From contig NZ_JAUYNB010000018.1 in the NCBI RefSeq assembly GCF_030699305.1, positions 1-64,000 of the forward strand: a DNA stretch of 64,000 nt, given 5' to 3'. The notes below the pieces were generated by a model. That model had not been told where the DNA came from, did not search any database, and saw nothing but the letters and a program-made list of their open reading frames with translations. The translations under genes and the position numbers were made by a program. This document shows positions 9,205 to 17,197 of this stretch, in pieces. The stretch is from Novosphingobium sp. (lineage in GTDB: Bacteria > Pseudomonadota > Alphaproteobacteria > Sphingomonadales > Sphingomonadaceae). How positions within the stretch are numbered: position 1 is the stretch's first letter; every line of letters begins with the position of its first letter.

Positions 9205-9243
9205 CGCCGGGCCGGTCTATGATCGTCCCGGCGTTTCTTTTTT
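9205..9243 (+). terminator. Rho-independent terminator just upstream of fur
   Basis: CGCCGGG (9205-9211) pairs with CCCGGCG (9227-9233), and TTTCTTTTTT follows at 9234-9243. It is a good intrinsic terminator for mucR. It ends only 12 nt before the fur GTG, leaving almost no room for an independent fur promoter downstream of it. Confidence 0.75.
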
Positions 9244-9255
9244 GACGGATCAATC

Positions 9256-9678
9256 GTGCATCAGGCCATCGACATCGAAGCACTTTGTGCAGAACGCGGG
9301 CTGCGGATTACCGATCAGCGCCGGGTGATTGCCAAAGTGCTGTCCGAAAGCACCGACCACCCAGATGTCGAGGCGCTGCACGAACGCGCCTCGGCCGTCG
9401 ATCCGCGCATTTCGATCGCCACTGTCTATCGCACGGTCCGCCTGTTCGAAGAGGCGGGGATTCTCGATCGCCATGATTTCGGCGATGGCCGCGCCCGGTA
9501 TGAAGCCGCGCCCGAAGCGCACCACGATCACCTGATCGACGTGGAAACCGGCCGGGTGATCGAATTCGTCGATCCCGAACTCGAAGCCTTGCAGCGCCAG
9601 ATCGCGGAAAAACTGGGCTACCGGCTGGTCGATCACCGGATGGAACTGTTCGGCGTCCGGCTGGAGCGGGACGCCTGA
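9256..9678 (+). CDS. fur: Fur family metal-responsive transcriptional regulator (Fur/Mur)
   Basis: The 140-aa protein has the N-terminal winged helix (LRITDQRRVIAKVL and ISIATVYRTVRLFEEAG) and a C-terminal metal domain with HHDHLID. The CxxC pair found next to this motif in E. coli Fur is replaced by VETG, so the usual structural zinc site is missing, as in many alphaproteobacterial Fur/Mur proteins. It may sense iron or manganese. The start is GTG 9256, matching the family N-terminus; GACGGA is the likely ribosome site. A strong terminator ends 12 nt before it. The acyltransferase gene begins 4 nt downstream. Confidence 0.92.
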   Translation: MHQAIDIEALCAERGLRITDQRRVIAKVLSESTDHPDVEALHERASAVDPRISIATVYRTVRLFEEAGILDRHDFGDGRARYEAAPEAHHDHLIDVETGRVIEFVDPELEALQRQIAEKLGYRLVDHRMELFGVRLERDA

Positions 9679-9682
9679 ACTG

Positions 9683-10444
9683 ATGCCGGTCGCGCTGCCC
9701 CGGCCGCGTCAGGTATCCGTGCTGGGCTGGCTGCGCATTTCGCTGCGCATCCTGGGCATGGCCGCGCTGCTGCTGGTCTGCGTGCCGCTGTATTACGGCT
9801 GGAACCTGTTCACCCGGCACAACCCCTGGCCGCGCGCATTTCTGGGCGGGGTGACCTGGCTGGCGGGCGTGCGGCTGCGCGTAGAGGGGGAGAAAGTCCA
9901 TCGCGGCGCGTTCCTGCTGGCCAACCATGTCAGCTGGATCGACATTCCCGCGATCGCCGGGGTCACCGGCAGTGCGTTTGTGGCGCATGACGGGTTGGCG
10001 ATGGTGCCGCTGCTGAAATGGCTGTGCGAACTCAACGATACCGTGTTCGTCGCGCGGCATGACCGCAAAAGCGTGGCCGCGCAGGTGCGGGCCGTGCGCA
10101 CCGCGCTGTCCGAAAATGGCGCGCTGACGGTGTTTCCCGAAGGCACCACCAGTGATGGCACCGGCCTGTTGCCGCTGAAATCCTCGCTGCTCTCCGCGCT
10201 GGAACCGCTGCCAGATGGCATCGCGGTCCAGCCGGTCGTGCTCGATTACGGGCCGGAAGCCGGGGGCGTGGCCTGGGTCGGGGATGAACCGGGGCTCGAC
10301 AATTTCCTGCGCATCCTTGCCCGCCGCCGCCCGGTCGACCTGACGCTGCGCTTCCTGCCGGTGCTGGCGGGGGAGCAACTGGCGGGCCGCAAGGCGATGG
10401 CCGCCGCCGCGCGCGAGGCGATGCTGGCCGCGCTGGTGCGATAG
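9683..10444 (+). CDS. Lysophospholipid acyltransferase family protein (PlsC-like)
   Basis: The 253-aa inner membrane enzyme has an N-terminal membrane helix (about residues 18-38, MAALLLVCVPLYYGW). The catalytic HxxxxD motif is NHVSWID near residue 77, and FPEGTTSDG is the second motif that binds the glycerol phosphate head group. It probably transfers an acyl chain to a lysophospholipid or 1-acylglycerol 3-phosphate. It is a candidate for AGPAT, but ornithine-lipid acyltransferase OlsA is related and cannot be excluded. It follows fur after 4 nt and precedes miaB, a recurring order in sphingomonads. Confidence 0.87.
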   Translation: MPVALPRPRQVSVLGWLRISLRILGMAALLLVCVPLYYGWNLFTRHNPWPRAFLGGVTWLAGVRLRVEGEKVHRGAFLLANHVSWIDIPAIAGVTGSAFVAHDGLAMVPLLKWLCELNDTVFVARHDRKSVAAQVRAVRTALSENGALTVFPEGTTSDGTGLLPLKSSLLSALEPLPDGIAVQPVVLDYGPEAGGVAWVGDEPGLDNFLRILARRRPVDLTLRFLPVLAGEQLAGRKAMAAAAREAMLAALVR

Positions 10445-10485
10445 CGCTTCAAAACCCGCGCCGATTGGCGTATCGGGCGGCGCTT

Positions 10486-11820
10486 ATGTCCACCACCCCG
10501 CCTCCGCAGACCTACCGCGTCAAAAGCTTCGGCTGCCAGATGAACGTCTATGACGGCGAACGCATGGCAGAATTGCTGGCCCAGCAGGGTATTCGCCCCG
10601 CGGCTGAGGGCGAGGACGCCGATCTGGTCGTGCTGAACACCTGCCACATCCGCGAAAAGGCCGCGGAAAAGGTCTATTCCGACATTGGCCGAATTGTGAA
10701 GGATTGGGGCCGTGACGATGGCTCCAGCCCGCTGATCGCGGTCGCCGGGTGCGTCGCCCAGGCGGAGGGCGAGGAAATCATGGCCCGCGCTCCCGCCGTG
10801 AAAATGGTGGTCGGCCCGCAGGCCTATCACCGCCTGCCCGCGATGATCGAGCAGGCCACGCTGGGCAAGCGCGCGGTCGATACCGACATGCCTGCCGAGA
10901 CGAAGTTCGGCGCGCTCCCCGCCCGGCGCAAGGTTGGTCCAACCGCCTTCCTGACCGTGCAGGAAGGGTGCGACAAGTTCTGCACTTATTGCGTTGTCCC
11001 CTACACCCGCGGCGCAGAAATATCCCGCCCGTTCAACGATCTGGTGGCCGAAGCGCAGCGGCTGGTCGAAGCCGGCGCGCGCGAGATCACGCTGCTGGGC
11101 CAGAACGTCAACGCCTGGCGGGACACCGGGCGCGATGGCAGCAACCGGGGGCTTGAAAAGCTGATCGAGACGCTGTCGGACATCCCGGAACTGGCCCGCA
11201 TCCGCTATACCACCAGCCACCCCAACGACATGACCGAAGGGCTGATCGCAGCGCATGGTGACTTGCCGAAACTGATGCCGTTCCTGCACCTGCCCGTGCA
11301 GGCCGGGAGCGACCGGGTGCTGAAGGCGATGAACCGCAGCCACACGATCGACAGTTACTTGCGCGTGCTGGACCGGGTCCGCGCGGTGCGGCCCGACATT
11401 GCGCTGTCGGGCGATTTCATCGTCGGCTTTCCGGGCGAAACCGATGCGGAGTTTGAAGAAACGCTGAAGCTGGTGGACGCGGTCGGCTATGCCCAGTGCT
11501 TCAGCTTCAAGTATTCGCCCCGCCCCGGCACCCCCGCCGCGACGATGGCCGATCAGATCCCGGCAGAGGTCATGGACGAACGCCTGCAACGCCTGCAAGC
11601 CGCGCTCAACCGCAACCAACTGGCCTTCAACCAGCGCAGCGTGGGCCAGCGCTGCACCGTGCTGGTGGAGCGCAAGGGCAAGCATCCGGGCCAATGGCTG
11701 GGCAAGTCCCCCTGGCTCCAGTCGGTCCACTTCACGGGTGCTGCCGAGATCGGCTCGCTGGTGGAAGTGGACCTGGTAGAGGCCGGGCCGAACTCGCTTT
11801 CGGGGCGGTTGCTGGGCTGA
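10486..11820 (+). CDS. miaB: tRNA-2-methylthio-N6-dimethylallyladenosine synthase MiaB
   Basis: This radical SAM methylthiotransferase converts i6A37 to ms2i6A37 in tRNAs reading UNN codons. The 444-aa protein shows the N-terminal cluster Cys residues (GCQMN, NTCHIRE, AGCVAQ), the radical SAM motif CDKFCTYCVVPYTRG, and a C-terminal TRAM domain of about 65 residues. The start at ATG 10486 (MSTTPPPQTYRVKSFGCQMN) is preferred over upstream in-frame codons because it fits the family length. It lies 41 nt after the acyltransferase and 104 nt before phoH. Confidence 0.95.
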   Translation: MSTTPPPQTYRVKSFGCQMNVYDGERMAELLAQQGIRPAAEGEDADLVVLNTCHIREKAAEKVYSDIGRIVKDWGRDDGSSPLIAVAGCVAQAEGEEIMARAPAVKMVVGPQAYHRLPAMIEQATLGKRAVDTDMPAETKFGALPARRKVGPTAFLTVQEGCDKFCTYCVVPYTRGAEISRPFNDLVAEAQRLVEAGAREITLLGQNVNAWRDTGRDGSNRGLEKLIETLSDIPELARIRYTTSHPNDMTEGLIAAHGDLPKLMPFLHLPVQAGSDRVLKAMNRSHTIDSYLRVLDRVRAVRPDIALSGDFIVGFPGETDAEFEETLKLVDAVGYAQCFSFKYSPRPGTPAATMADQIPAEVMDERLQRLQAALNRNQLAFNQRSVGQRCTVLVERKGKHPGQWLGKSPWLQSVHFTGAAEIGSLVEVDLVEAGPNSLSGRLLG

Positions 11821-11924
11821 ACCCCAAAATATCCACCATCGCCTGCCCACCCCCGGCTTGCGCCCGGACCCAACGCGCCTATCTTCCGAATCAGGGCTGA
11901 CCACGGCCCGTTTGAAAGGAGCGC

Positions 11925-12959
11925 ATGGCCCGCAAACCTGTCCGCGCCCATGAACCGGCGCATACCCGTTCCGACTTCCCCCAGCGCAGCCATTCGTCGC
12001 GCGCCCGGACAGAGGTCGAGTTTGAAGAAGCCACCATCCTGGGCGCCTTGTTCGGACAGTTTGATGCCAATCTGGTGCTGATCGAAAACCGGCTGGGCGT
12101 GTATATTTCCGCACGCGGCAACCGGGTGCAGATCGAAGGCCCGGAAGACGCCGTCGCCCGCGCCCGCGATGTGCTGAAGGGGATGCACCAGCGGCTGATT
12201 CAAGGGCATGAGCTGGACAGCGGCACAGTCGAATCGCTGATTTCGATGTCGGCAGAACCGACGCTTGAAGGGATCGTATCAGGCGGGCAGGACGCGCCGT
12301 CGGTGGTGATCCGCACCCGCAAGAAAACCATCGTTCCGCGCAGCGCGATGCAGATCGAATACATGCGCGCGCTGGCCAGCCGCGACGTGATCTTCGCGCT
12401 CGGCCCGGCGGGCACCGGCAAGACTTATGTCGCGGTGGCGCAGGCGGTCAGCCAGCTGATCACCGGCAGCGTCCAGCGCCTGATCCTGTCGCGCCCCGCA
12501 GTCGAGGCCGGGGAACGGCTGGGCTTCCTGCCCGGCGACATGAAGGAGAAGGTCGATCCCTATCTCCGCCCGCTCTACGATGCGCTGTATGATTGCATGC
12601 CGCCCGAACAGGTGGAACGCCGGATGGCATCGGGCGAGATTGAAATCGCGCCGATCGCGTTCATGCGCGGCCGCACGCTGGCCGACGCGTTCGTGATCCT
12701 GGACGAAGCGCAGAACACCACGCCTGCGCAGATGAAGATGTTCCTGACCCGGTTCGGCCAGAACAGCCGGATGGTGATCTGCGGCGATCCCAAGCAGGTC
12801 GACATCCCCGGCGGTCCGCAGATGAGCGGGCTGAACGACGCGGTGACGCGGCTGGAAGGGATTGAAGGCATCGCCGTGACCCGCTTCAGCATCGCCGACG
12901 TGGTCCGCCACCCGATCGTCGGGCGGATCGTGGAAGCGTATGAGGGCCCGGATAGCTAA
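11925..12959 (+). CDS. phoH: PhoH family P-loop NTPase
   Basis: The 344-aa protein begins with a KH-like/N-terminal region, followed by the ATPase domain. Walker A is GPAGTGKTYVA near residues 162-172 and Walker B is FVILDEAQN; PGGPQMSGLNDAV follows. PhoH/YbeZ proteins are thought to act with the endoribonuclease YbeY in rRNA processing. The start is ATG 11925 after GAAAGGAGC, a strong ribosome site. Unlike the common order, ybeY does not follow here; the next item is a possible small peptide and tRNA-Met. Confidence 0.93.
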   Translation: MARKPVRAHEPAHTRSDFPQRSHSSRARTEVEFEEATILGALFGQFDANLVLIENRLGVYISARGNRVQIEGPEDAVARARDVLKGMHQRLIQGHELDSGTVESLISMSAEPTLEGIVSGGQDAPSVVIRTRKKTIVPRSAMQIEYMRALASRDVIFALGPAGTGKTYVAVAQAVSQLITGSVQRLILSRPAVEAGERLGFLPGDMKEKVDPYLRPLYDALYDCMPPEQVERRMASGEIEIAPIAFMRGRTLADAFVILDEAQNTTPAQMKMFLTRFGQNSRMVICGDPKQVDIPGGPQMSGLNDAVTRLEGIEGIAVTRFSIADVVRHPIVGRIVEAYEGPDS

Positions 12960-12968
12960 GCGTCCCGG

Positions 12969-12998
12969 TTGACAGCGCAATGCGGGTCAAGCTTAAAC
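12969..12998 (+). promoter_or_regulatory. Possible sigma-70-type promoter after phoH
   Basis: TTGACA (12969-12974) is a perfect -35 box. Seventeen bases later comes CTTAAA/TTAAAC (12992-12998), a weak -10 match. The following leader can fold: CGTCTG (13007-13012) pairs with CAGACG (13030-13035), and GCCA-GGCTC-TGGC lies at 13037-13049. It could drive the small reading frame at 13073. Confidence 0.35.
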
Positions 12999-13072
12999 GG
13001 GCTGTCCGTCTGCACATCCCCGGGGGGTTCAGACGCGCCAGGCTCTGGCCCAAATAAATGAGGATATTCCTG

Positions 13073-13249
13073 ATGCAGATCCACCTCGGTCGCCCGTTGA
13101 TTACGCTGGCATTGCTGGCAACGCTTGATGCCGCCGCCATCGCAGGCCCCCACCTGATTCGGCACCAGACCGGACCGAACGGAAGCTTACAACGCCTAAG
13201 TGCTTTGATTAAGGACGCTTTTCCGACCGCACAGCGGCACAGGCCTTAA
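13073..13249 (+). CDS. Possible 58-aa exported or membrane peptide
   Basis: I do not recognise this reading frame. It begins MQIHLGRPLITLALLATLD, which looks like a signal or membrane segment, and continues as a short polar tail with Arg, Gln and His. Support comes from context: a perfect -35 box and structured leader upstream, and GAGGA placed 8 nt before the ATG. An in-frame ATG at 13058 lacks such a site. It ends 10 nt before the 3' end of the opposing tRNA-Met gene. It could be a chance frame in a 300-bp gap. Confidence 0.35.
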   Translation: MQIHLGRPLITLALLATLDAAAIAGPHLIRHQTGPNGSLQRLSALIKDAFPTAQRHRP

Positions 13250-13259
13250 GAAACAGACT

Positions 13260-13336
13260 TGGTAGCGGAGGAGGGACTCGAACCCCCGACACGCGGATTA
13301 TGATTCCGCTGCTCTAACCAACTGAGCTACTCCGCC
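13260..13336 (-). tRNA. tRNA-Met (CAU anticodon)
   Basis: The 77-nt minus-strand sequence begins GGCGGAGTAGCTCAGTTGG and ends with an encoded CCA. The anticodon arm is GCGGA-ATCATAA-TCCGC with anticodon CAU, and the T arm contains GGTTCGAGTCC. The acceptor pairs fully, with G1-U72. The G1-U72 pair and elongator-like D arm argue for elongator Met rather than initiator. A tRNA-Ile2 with modified CAU is a less likely alternative. Confidence 0.95.
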
Positions 13337-13400
13337 ACACGGTCTGCGCCAGCCATTTCGCGTGGGCAGGCGGCGCACATACGGTGGGTTGCGCGGTTGG

Positions 13401-13921
13401 TCAACCACCCTGTTTGCCGCGAAAGCGCCATGTTCCCTGCGCTTCCCAATGCGGGTTGCAATAGCGGTGGAGACCCAGCCCGGTGAACTTGAACCGGCGC
13501 TGCTCCAGCGTCGCGGCCAGCTCTGCCTGAAGCGCCCGCGCCGCCGCTGGCTGGACCTTGTTCTGGATCGTGATGTGCAGGCGCGGGGGTGTTGATCCTG
13601 CGCAGTCAGCGCGCCGTGGAAGTGATCCGCAATGCCCGCGCGGATTGCCAGCAGGCCGGGGCTGGTGATCGCCAGCGCGGTGCCGTTGCCGAGGTTCATC
13701 AACCCGTCGATCCGGGCGGGCGGCGCGGCGTGGCTCGCCGCAATCTGGCTCAGCAGCCCCAGCACTTCCCCGCGCAGCGACGGCGCGAAGGAATGGAACA
13801 GCGTGACGTGGGCCTGCAACCAGTTGCGTTCCGGCGGGAAATGCGTCCGCCGCAGGCCGTCCGCCCAGCGAAAAATCTCGGGCGGAAGCTCTGCGGTGAC
13901 GATGAACGGGGATGAAGTCAT
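13401..13921 (-). pseudogene. 2'-5' RNA ligase/phosphoesterase-like gene with a frameshift
   Basis: Reading from ATG 13921, the frame gives MTSSPFIVTAELPPEIFRWA and the first HxT motif (AHVTLFHSF). Near residue 110 it turns into low-complexity sequence. One base earlier in phase, the conserved continuation appears: PRLHITIQNKV (the second HxT motif) and a clean end at RFRGKQGG (stop 13401-13403). The switch falls at a run of five G on the plus strand (13585-13589); a sixth would restore a single frame of about 173 aa. It is either a recent loss-of-function mutation or a homopolymer sequencing error. The intact family acts on 2'-5' or cyclic phosphodiester RNA ends. Confidence 0.8.
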
Positions 13922-14000
13922 AGCCCCTGATAGTCGTGCGGGCGGCGAACCGGGAGGGGGGAGGGCAATTTGGCTCGCCGCCCGCAAACCGAAGCAGCGT

Positions 14001-14546
14001 TCAGGCCGCTTCGGTGAACTGTCCGGTCAGTGCGCCCAGCAGCTTTTCCGGCATGGTTTCGCCGTACGGATCGCTGTCTGCGCCAGTGTCGTTGATGCCC
14101 GGTTCTTCGAACCAGCTGGTCACGGTGTTGTCATCGACGATCATCGCATAACGCCAGCTGCGCATACCGAAACCAACGTGGTCCTTGTTGATCAGCATGC
14201 CCATGCGGCGGGTGAAGTCGCCCGAACCGTCCGGCAGCAGCTTGACCTTTTCCAGGCCCAGGCTCTTGCCCCACTGGTACATCACGAACGCATCGTTGAC
14301 CGAGATGCAGTAGACTTCATCCACCCCGGCGGCCTTGAACACGTCGTACAGGCGTTCGAAGTTCGGGCACTGTTCGTTGCTGCACGTCGGCGTGAACGCG
14401 CCGGGCAGCGAAAACACCACCACTTTCTTGCCGGCAAAGGCCTGCCGCACCGCCATATCTTCCCAGCGGAACGGGTTTGCCCCGCCGAGCGATTCGTCGC
14501 GTACGCGGGTTTTCAGGGTAACATCGGGAATGGAACGGTTGATCAC
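14001..14546 (-). CDS. Peroxiredoxin (Prx5 type)
   Basis: This 181-aa thiol peroxidase reduces H2O2 and organic hydroperoxides. The peroxidatic Cys sits in PGAFTPTCSNEQCP (about residue 55), preceded by KKVVVFSLP. The segment EVYCISVNDAFVMYQW is typical of the AhpC/TSA Prx5 branch. It ends at residue 181 without a fused glutaredoxin domain. The start is GTG 14546 with AAGGAG about 8 nt upstream. It diverges from the alkylsulfatase-type gene across 168 nt of AT-richer sequence. OxyR is encoded at 24.2 kb and is a plausible regulator, but no clear site is visible. Confidence 0.92.
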   Translation of the reverse strand: MINRSIPDVTLKTRVRDESLGGANPFRWEDMAVRQAFAGKKVVVFSLPGAFTPTCSNEQCPNFERLYDVFKAAGVDEVYCISVNDAFVMYQWGKSLGLEKVKLLPDGSGDFTRRMGMLINKDHVGFGMRSWRYAMIVDDNTVTSWFEEPGINDTGADSDPYGETMPEKLLGALTGQFTEAA

Positions 14547-14714
14547 GGTTAGGCTCCTTCAAAAGCGTTGGGGGCGCATTAGCCCCGGCATTGAAATCGA
14601 TCCAATTGGACAATGTGGATAGTTTGATCGGATTTACCCATCAAAAGCAGACTCGCTTGCCAAACTGCTGACAGGCCAGCAAAGTTCCCGGCAAACAGCG
14701 GGAGAGGACCCCAC

Positions 14715-16676
14715 ATGACCCTGAATCGCCGCCCGACCGCACTGATCGGCCTGGCAACATTGGCCCCGCTCCTGCTGGCCAATGCCCCCGGCCCGCTCGA
14801 TCCCAAGCCCGCCTCACCCGCCACAGTCGCGGCGCAGCAGGCCATGGCACGCGCACTGCCAGCCGATTCCGGGCGTGATGCAGAGTTCGCGGCCCGCGGC
14901 TTTATCGGCACGCTGACCGATCCGGTGATCAAGGATGCCAAGGGCCGCCCGGTGTGGAATCTGGCGGCTTATGAATGGGTCGATGGCCCCGCCCCGGCCT
15001 CGGTCAACCCGTCGCTGTGGCGGCTGATGCGGCACCTGAAGCGGCACGGGCTGTTCAAGGTGGCGGACGGCGTATGGCAGGTGCGCGGGTTCGATCTGGC
15101 CAACATGACCGTGGTTGAGGGACAGACCGGCTGGATCCTGATCGACCCGCTGACCGCCCGCGAAACGGCGGCCGCAGCGCTCGCGCTGGTCAACCGCGAA
15201 CTCGGCGCGCGGCCCGTGAGTGCCGTGATCTATAGCCACAGCCATGCCGACCATTATGGCGGCGTGCGCGGCGTAGTGAACCAGGCCGATGTGGCAGCGG
15301 GCAAAGTAACCGTGATCGCGCCCGAACACTTCGTGACAGAGGCCGCTTCTGAGAACGTCATGGCCGGATCGGCAATGGGCCGCCGGGCACAGTACCAGTT
15401 TGGCGCAGGCCTCTCCCCCGGCGTGCAGGGGCAGATGGGCAGCGGGATCGGCATGGCCGTGGCCACTGGCGAAATCACGCTGATCCAGCCGACCGATACG
15501 ATTACCCAGACCGGCGAAACCCGCGTGGTCGACGGGGTTCCGCTGGAATTCCAGATCGTGTCCGGCAGCGAGGCACCGTCAGAACTCAACGTGCTGATTG
15601 CGCCGCGCCGCGTGTTCCTTTCGGCCGAAATTTCCACCTGCACGATGCATAACATCCTGACCCCGCGCGGGGCGAAAGTGCGTGACGCCCACGCCTGGGC
15701 CGCGTTCCTGGACGAAGCCGCCACCCGCTTTGCCCCGCGCGCCGATGCGGTCGTGTCCAGCCATTGCTGGCCGACGTTCGGGCGCGATGCGGGCACGGCG
15801 ATGCTGGCGGGCCAGCGCGACAACTATCGCTATCTCCACGATCAGACCGTGCGCCTGATGAACCGGGGCGAGACGATGGTGGAAATCGCCGAACAGGTCA
15901 CTCAGCCGCCCGCGCTGGCGCAGCAGTGGGACAACCACGGCTATTACGGCACGTTCAGCCACAACGCGAAGGCGATCTACCAGCACTATCTGGGCTGGTA
16001 CGATGCAGTGCCCGCCAACCTTAATCCGCACCCGCCAGTGGAACGCGCGCGCCGCACGATTGCGCTGATGGGCGGCGCGAACAAGGCCGTCGCCGCCGCG
16101 CGCAAGGCGATGAAGGCGGGCGATTATCGCTGGTCGTCCGATCTGCTCAGCCAGGTGGTGTTTGCCGATTCCGCCAACAAGGCGGCCCGCGCGCTGCTGG
16201 CCGACAGTTATGAGCAGCAGGGCTATCAGGCCGAAAGCGCGATCTGGCGCAACCAGTTCCTTGCCGCCGCGAAGGAATTGCGCGCGGGCAAGACGGTCAG
16301 CTTCAGCAACCAGAGCGCCGACATGATCGGGGCGATCCCGACGCGGCTGTTGCTCGATTCCGCCGCGACGCGGTTCGATCCGGCCAAGCTGGGCGGGCGC
16401 AAGCTGAAACTGAACCTGGTTATGCCCGAACGGCGGGAGACGGCGGGGATCGAACTGACCGGCATAACCATGCTGGCGCGGATGGAAGCCAATGCCGCGC
16501 CCGACGCCACGATCACCGGCCCGCGCCAGTTGCTGCTGGCGCTGCTGTTCCTGAAAATGCCGCTGAGCCAGCTGGAGCAGGCCGGACTGAAAGTCAGCGG
16601 GGACCGCGCGGCAGTTGAAAGCTGGCTGAATGCAATTGATTCGATCGGCGGGACGTTCAATATTGCGGAACCATAA
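14715..16676 (+). CDS. Alkylsulfatase-type metallo-beta-lactamase-fold hydrolase (BDS1/SdsA1 family), exported
   Basis: The 653-aa protein has a signal peptide (MTLNRRPTALIGLATLAPLL...). The zinc motif HSHADHYGG lies near residues 175-183. Further metal-site segments are FLSAEISTCTMHN and VSSHCWPTFG. The C-terminal part contains the dimerisation domain (HNAKAIYQHYLGWYD) and an SCP-2-like lipid-binding domain, the domain order of Pseudomonas SdsA1. It would hydrolyse alkyl sulfate esters in the periplasm. The exact substrate is inferred. The start is ATG 14715 after GGAGAGGA. Confidence 0.92.
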   Translation: MTLNRRPTALIGLATLAPLLLANAPGPLDPKPASPATVAAQQAMARALPADSGRDAEFAARGFIGTLTDPVIKDAKGRPVWNLAAYEWVDGPAPASVNPSLWRLMRHLKRHGLFKVADGVWQVRGFDLANMTVVEGQTGWILIDPLTARETAAAALALVNRELGARPVSAVIYSHSHADHYGGVRGVVNQADVAAGKVTVIAPEHFVTEAASENVMAGSAMGRRAQYQFGAGLSPGVQGQMGSGIGMAVATGEITLIQPTDTITQTGETRVVDGVPLEFQIVSGSEAPSELNVLIAPRRVFLSAEISTCTMHNILTPRGAKVRDAHAWAAFLDEAATRFAPRADAVVSSHCWPTFGRDAGTAMLAGQRDNYRYLHDQTVRLMNRGETMVEIAEQVTQPPALAQQWDNHGYYGTFSHNAKAIYQHYLGWYDAVPANLNPHPPVERARRTIALMGGANKAVAAARKAMKAGDYRWSSDLLSQVVFADSANKAARALLADSYEQQGYQAESAIWRNQFLAAAKELRAGKTVSFSNQSADMIGAIPTRLLLDSAATRFDPAKLGGRKLKLNLVMPERRETAGIELTGITMLARMEANAAPDATITGPRQLLLALLFLKMPLSQLEQAGLKVSGDRAAVESWLNAIDSIGGTFNIAEP

Positions 16677-16702
16677 GCGGCGCGCGATCATTCGAACCGG
16701 GA

Positions 16703-17197
16703 ATGCAAGGAATGAAGAAGTTTTTCGGTCGCGCCCTGATCGGCGCGGGCCTGTTGCTGGCGCTGGCCGGTCCGGGGCAAGCGCAATCTTTCGCCAGCCA
16801 GTTCACCACGGACCAGGTGCGGCGCGTCGCCCTGGCTGGGCCGGTCGCACCTTTCAAGTCGGCTGAAGTTGTCACGCTCGCCAACGGCAACAAGGCAGTC
16901 GTGCTGATCACGCCCGGTGGAACCGTCGTGTCGGTGTTTGGCTCAACCTGCGCGCCCACCGGCTGCAAGGAAGCGCGCTTCCTCGCAACGGTCAATCCTC
17001 CCGCAGGGAAGGACCGCCAGCAACTGGTCGATCGCTTCAACGAACAACCGCGCTGGGCCGCCGCCTATGTCGATGGCAGCAAAGTGACGCTGGTCGGCAG
17101 CCTGCTGTATGAAGGCGGGATCAGCGACGCCAATCTCGCCCAGTATCTGGCGTCGATGGCCCACCATGCGGCGCGGCTCGCGGCGGGAGAGGCCTGA
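16703..17197 (+). CDS. Exported YbjN-like protein
   Basis: The 164-aa protein starts with a signal peptide (MQGMKKFFGRALIGAGLLLA..., cleavage likely after GQAQ). The mature part has a KAVVLITPGGTVVSVFG strand region, a CAPTGC pair, and later NEQPRWAAAYVDG and GGISDANLAQYLASM. This strand-CxxxxC-(FN..RW.AAY.D)-(GG)-helix order resembles YbjN/type III chaperone-like proteins; the assignment is by pattern only. The two Cys (about residues 90 and 95) could form a disulfide. The stop overlaps the next start (TGATG), so the two are coupled. Function is unknown. Confidence 0.7.
   Translation: MQGMKKFFGRALIGAGLLLALAGPGQAQSFASQFTTDQVRRVALAGPVAPFKSAEVVTLANGNKAVVLITPGGTVVSVFGSTCAPTGCKEARFLATVNPPAGKDRQQLVDRFNEQPRWAAAYVDGSKVTLVGSLLYEGGISDANLAQYLASMAHHAARLAAGEA

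Noticed and set aside
10246..12114. A 622-codon minus-strand open frame across miaB
   Set aside because: It lies opposite miaB, whose catalytic motifs are complete, and shows only the low-complexity pattern typical of antisense frames in GC-rich DNA.
14547..14714. An OxyR binding site before the peroxiredoxin gene
   Set aside because: The region is AT-richer and contains GATAG, but no four-part ATAG-N7-CTAT pattern is present.
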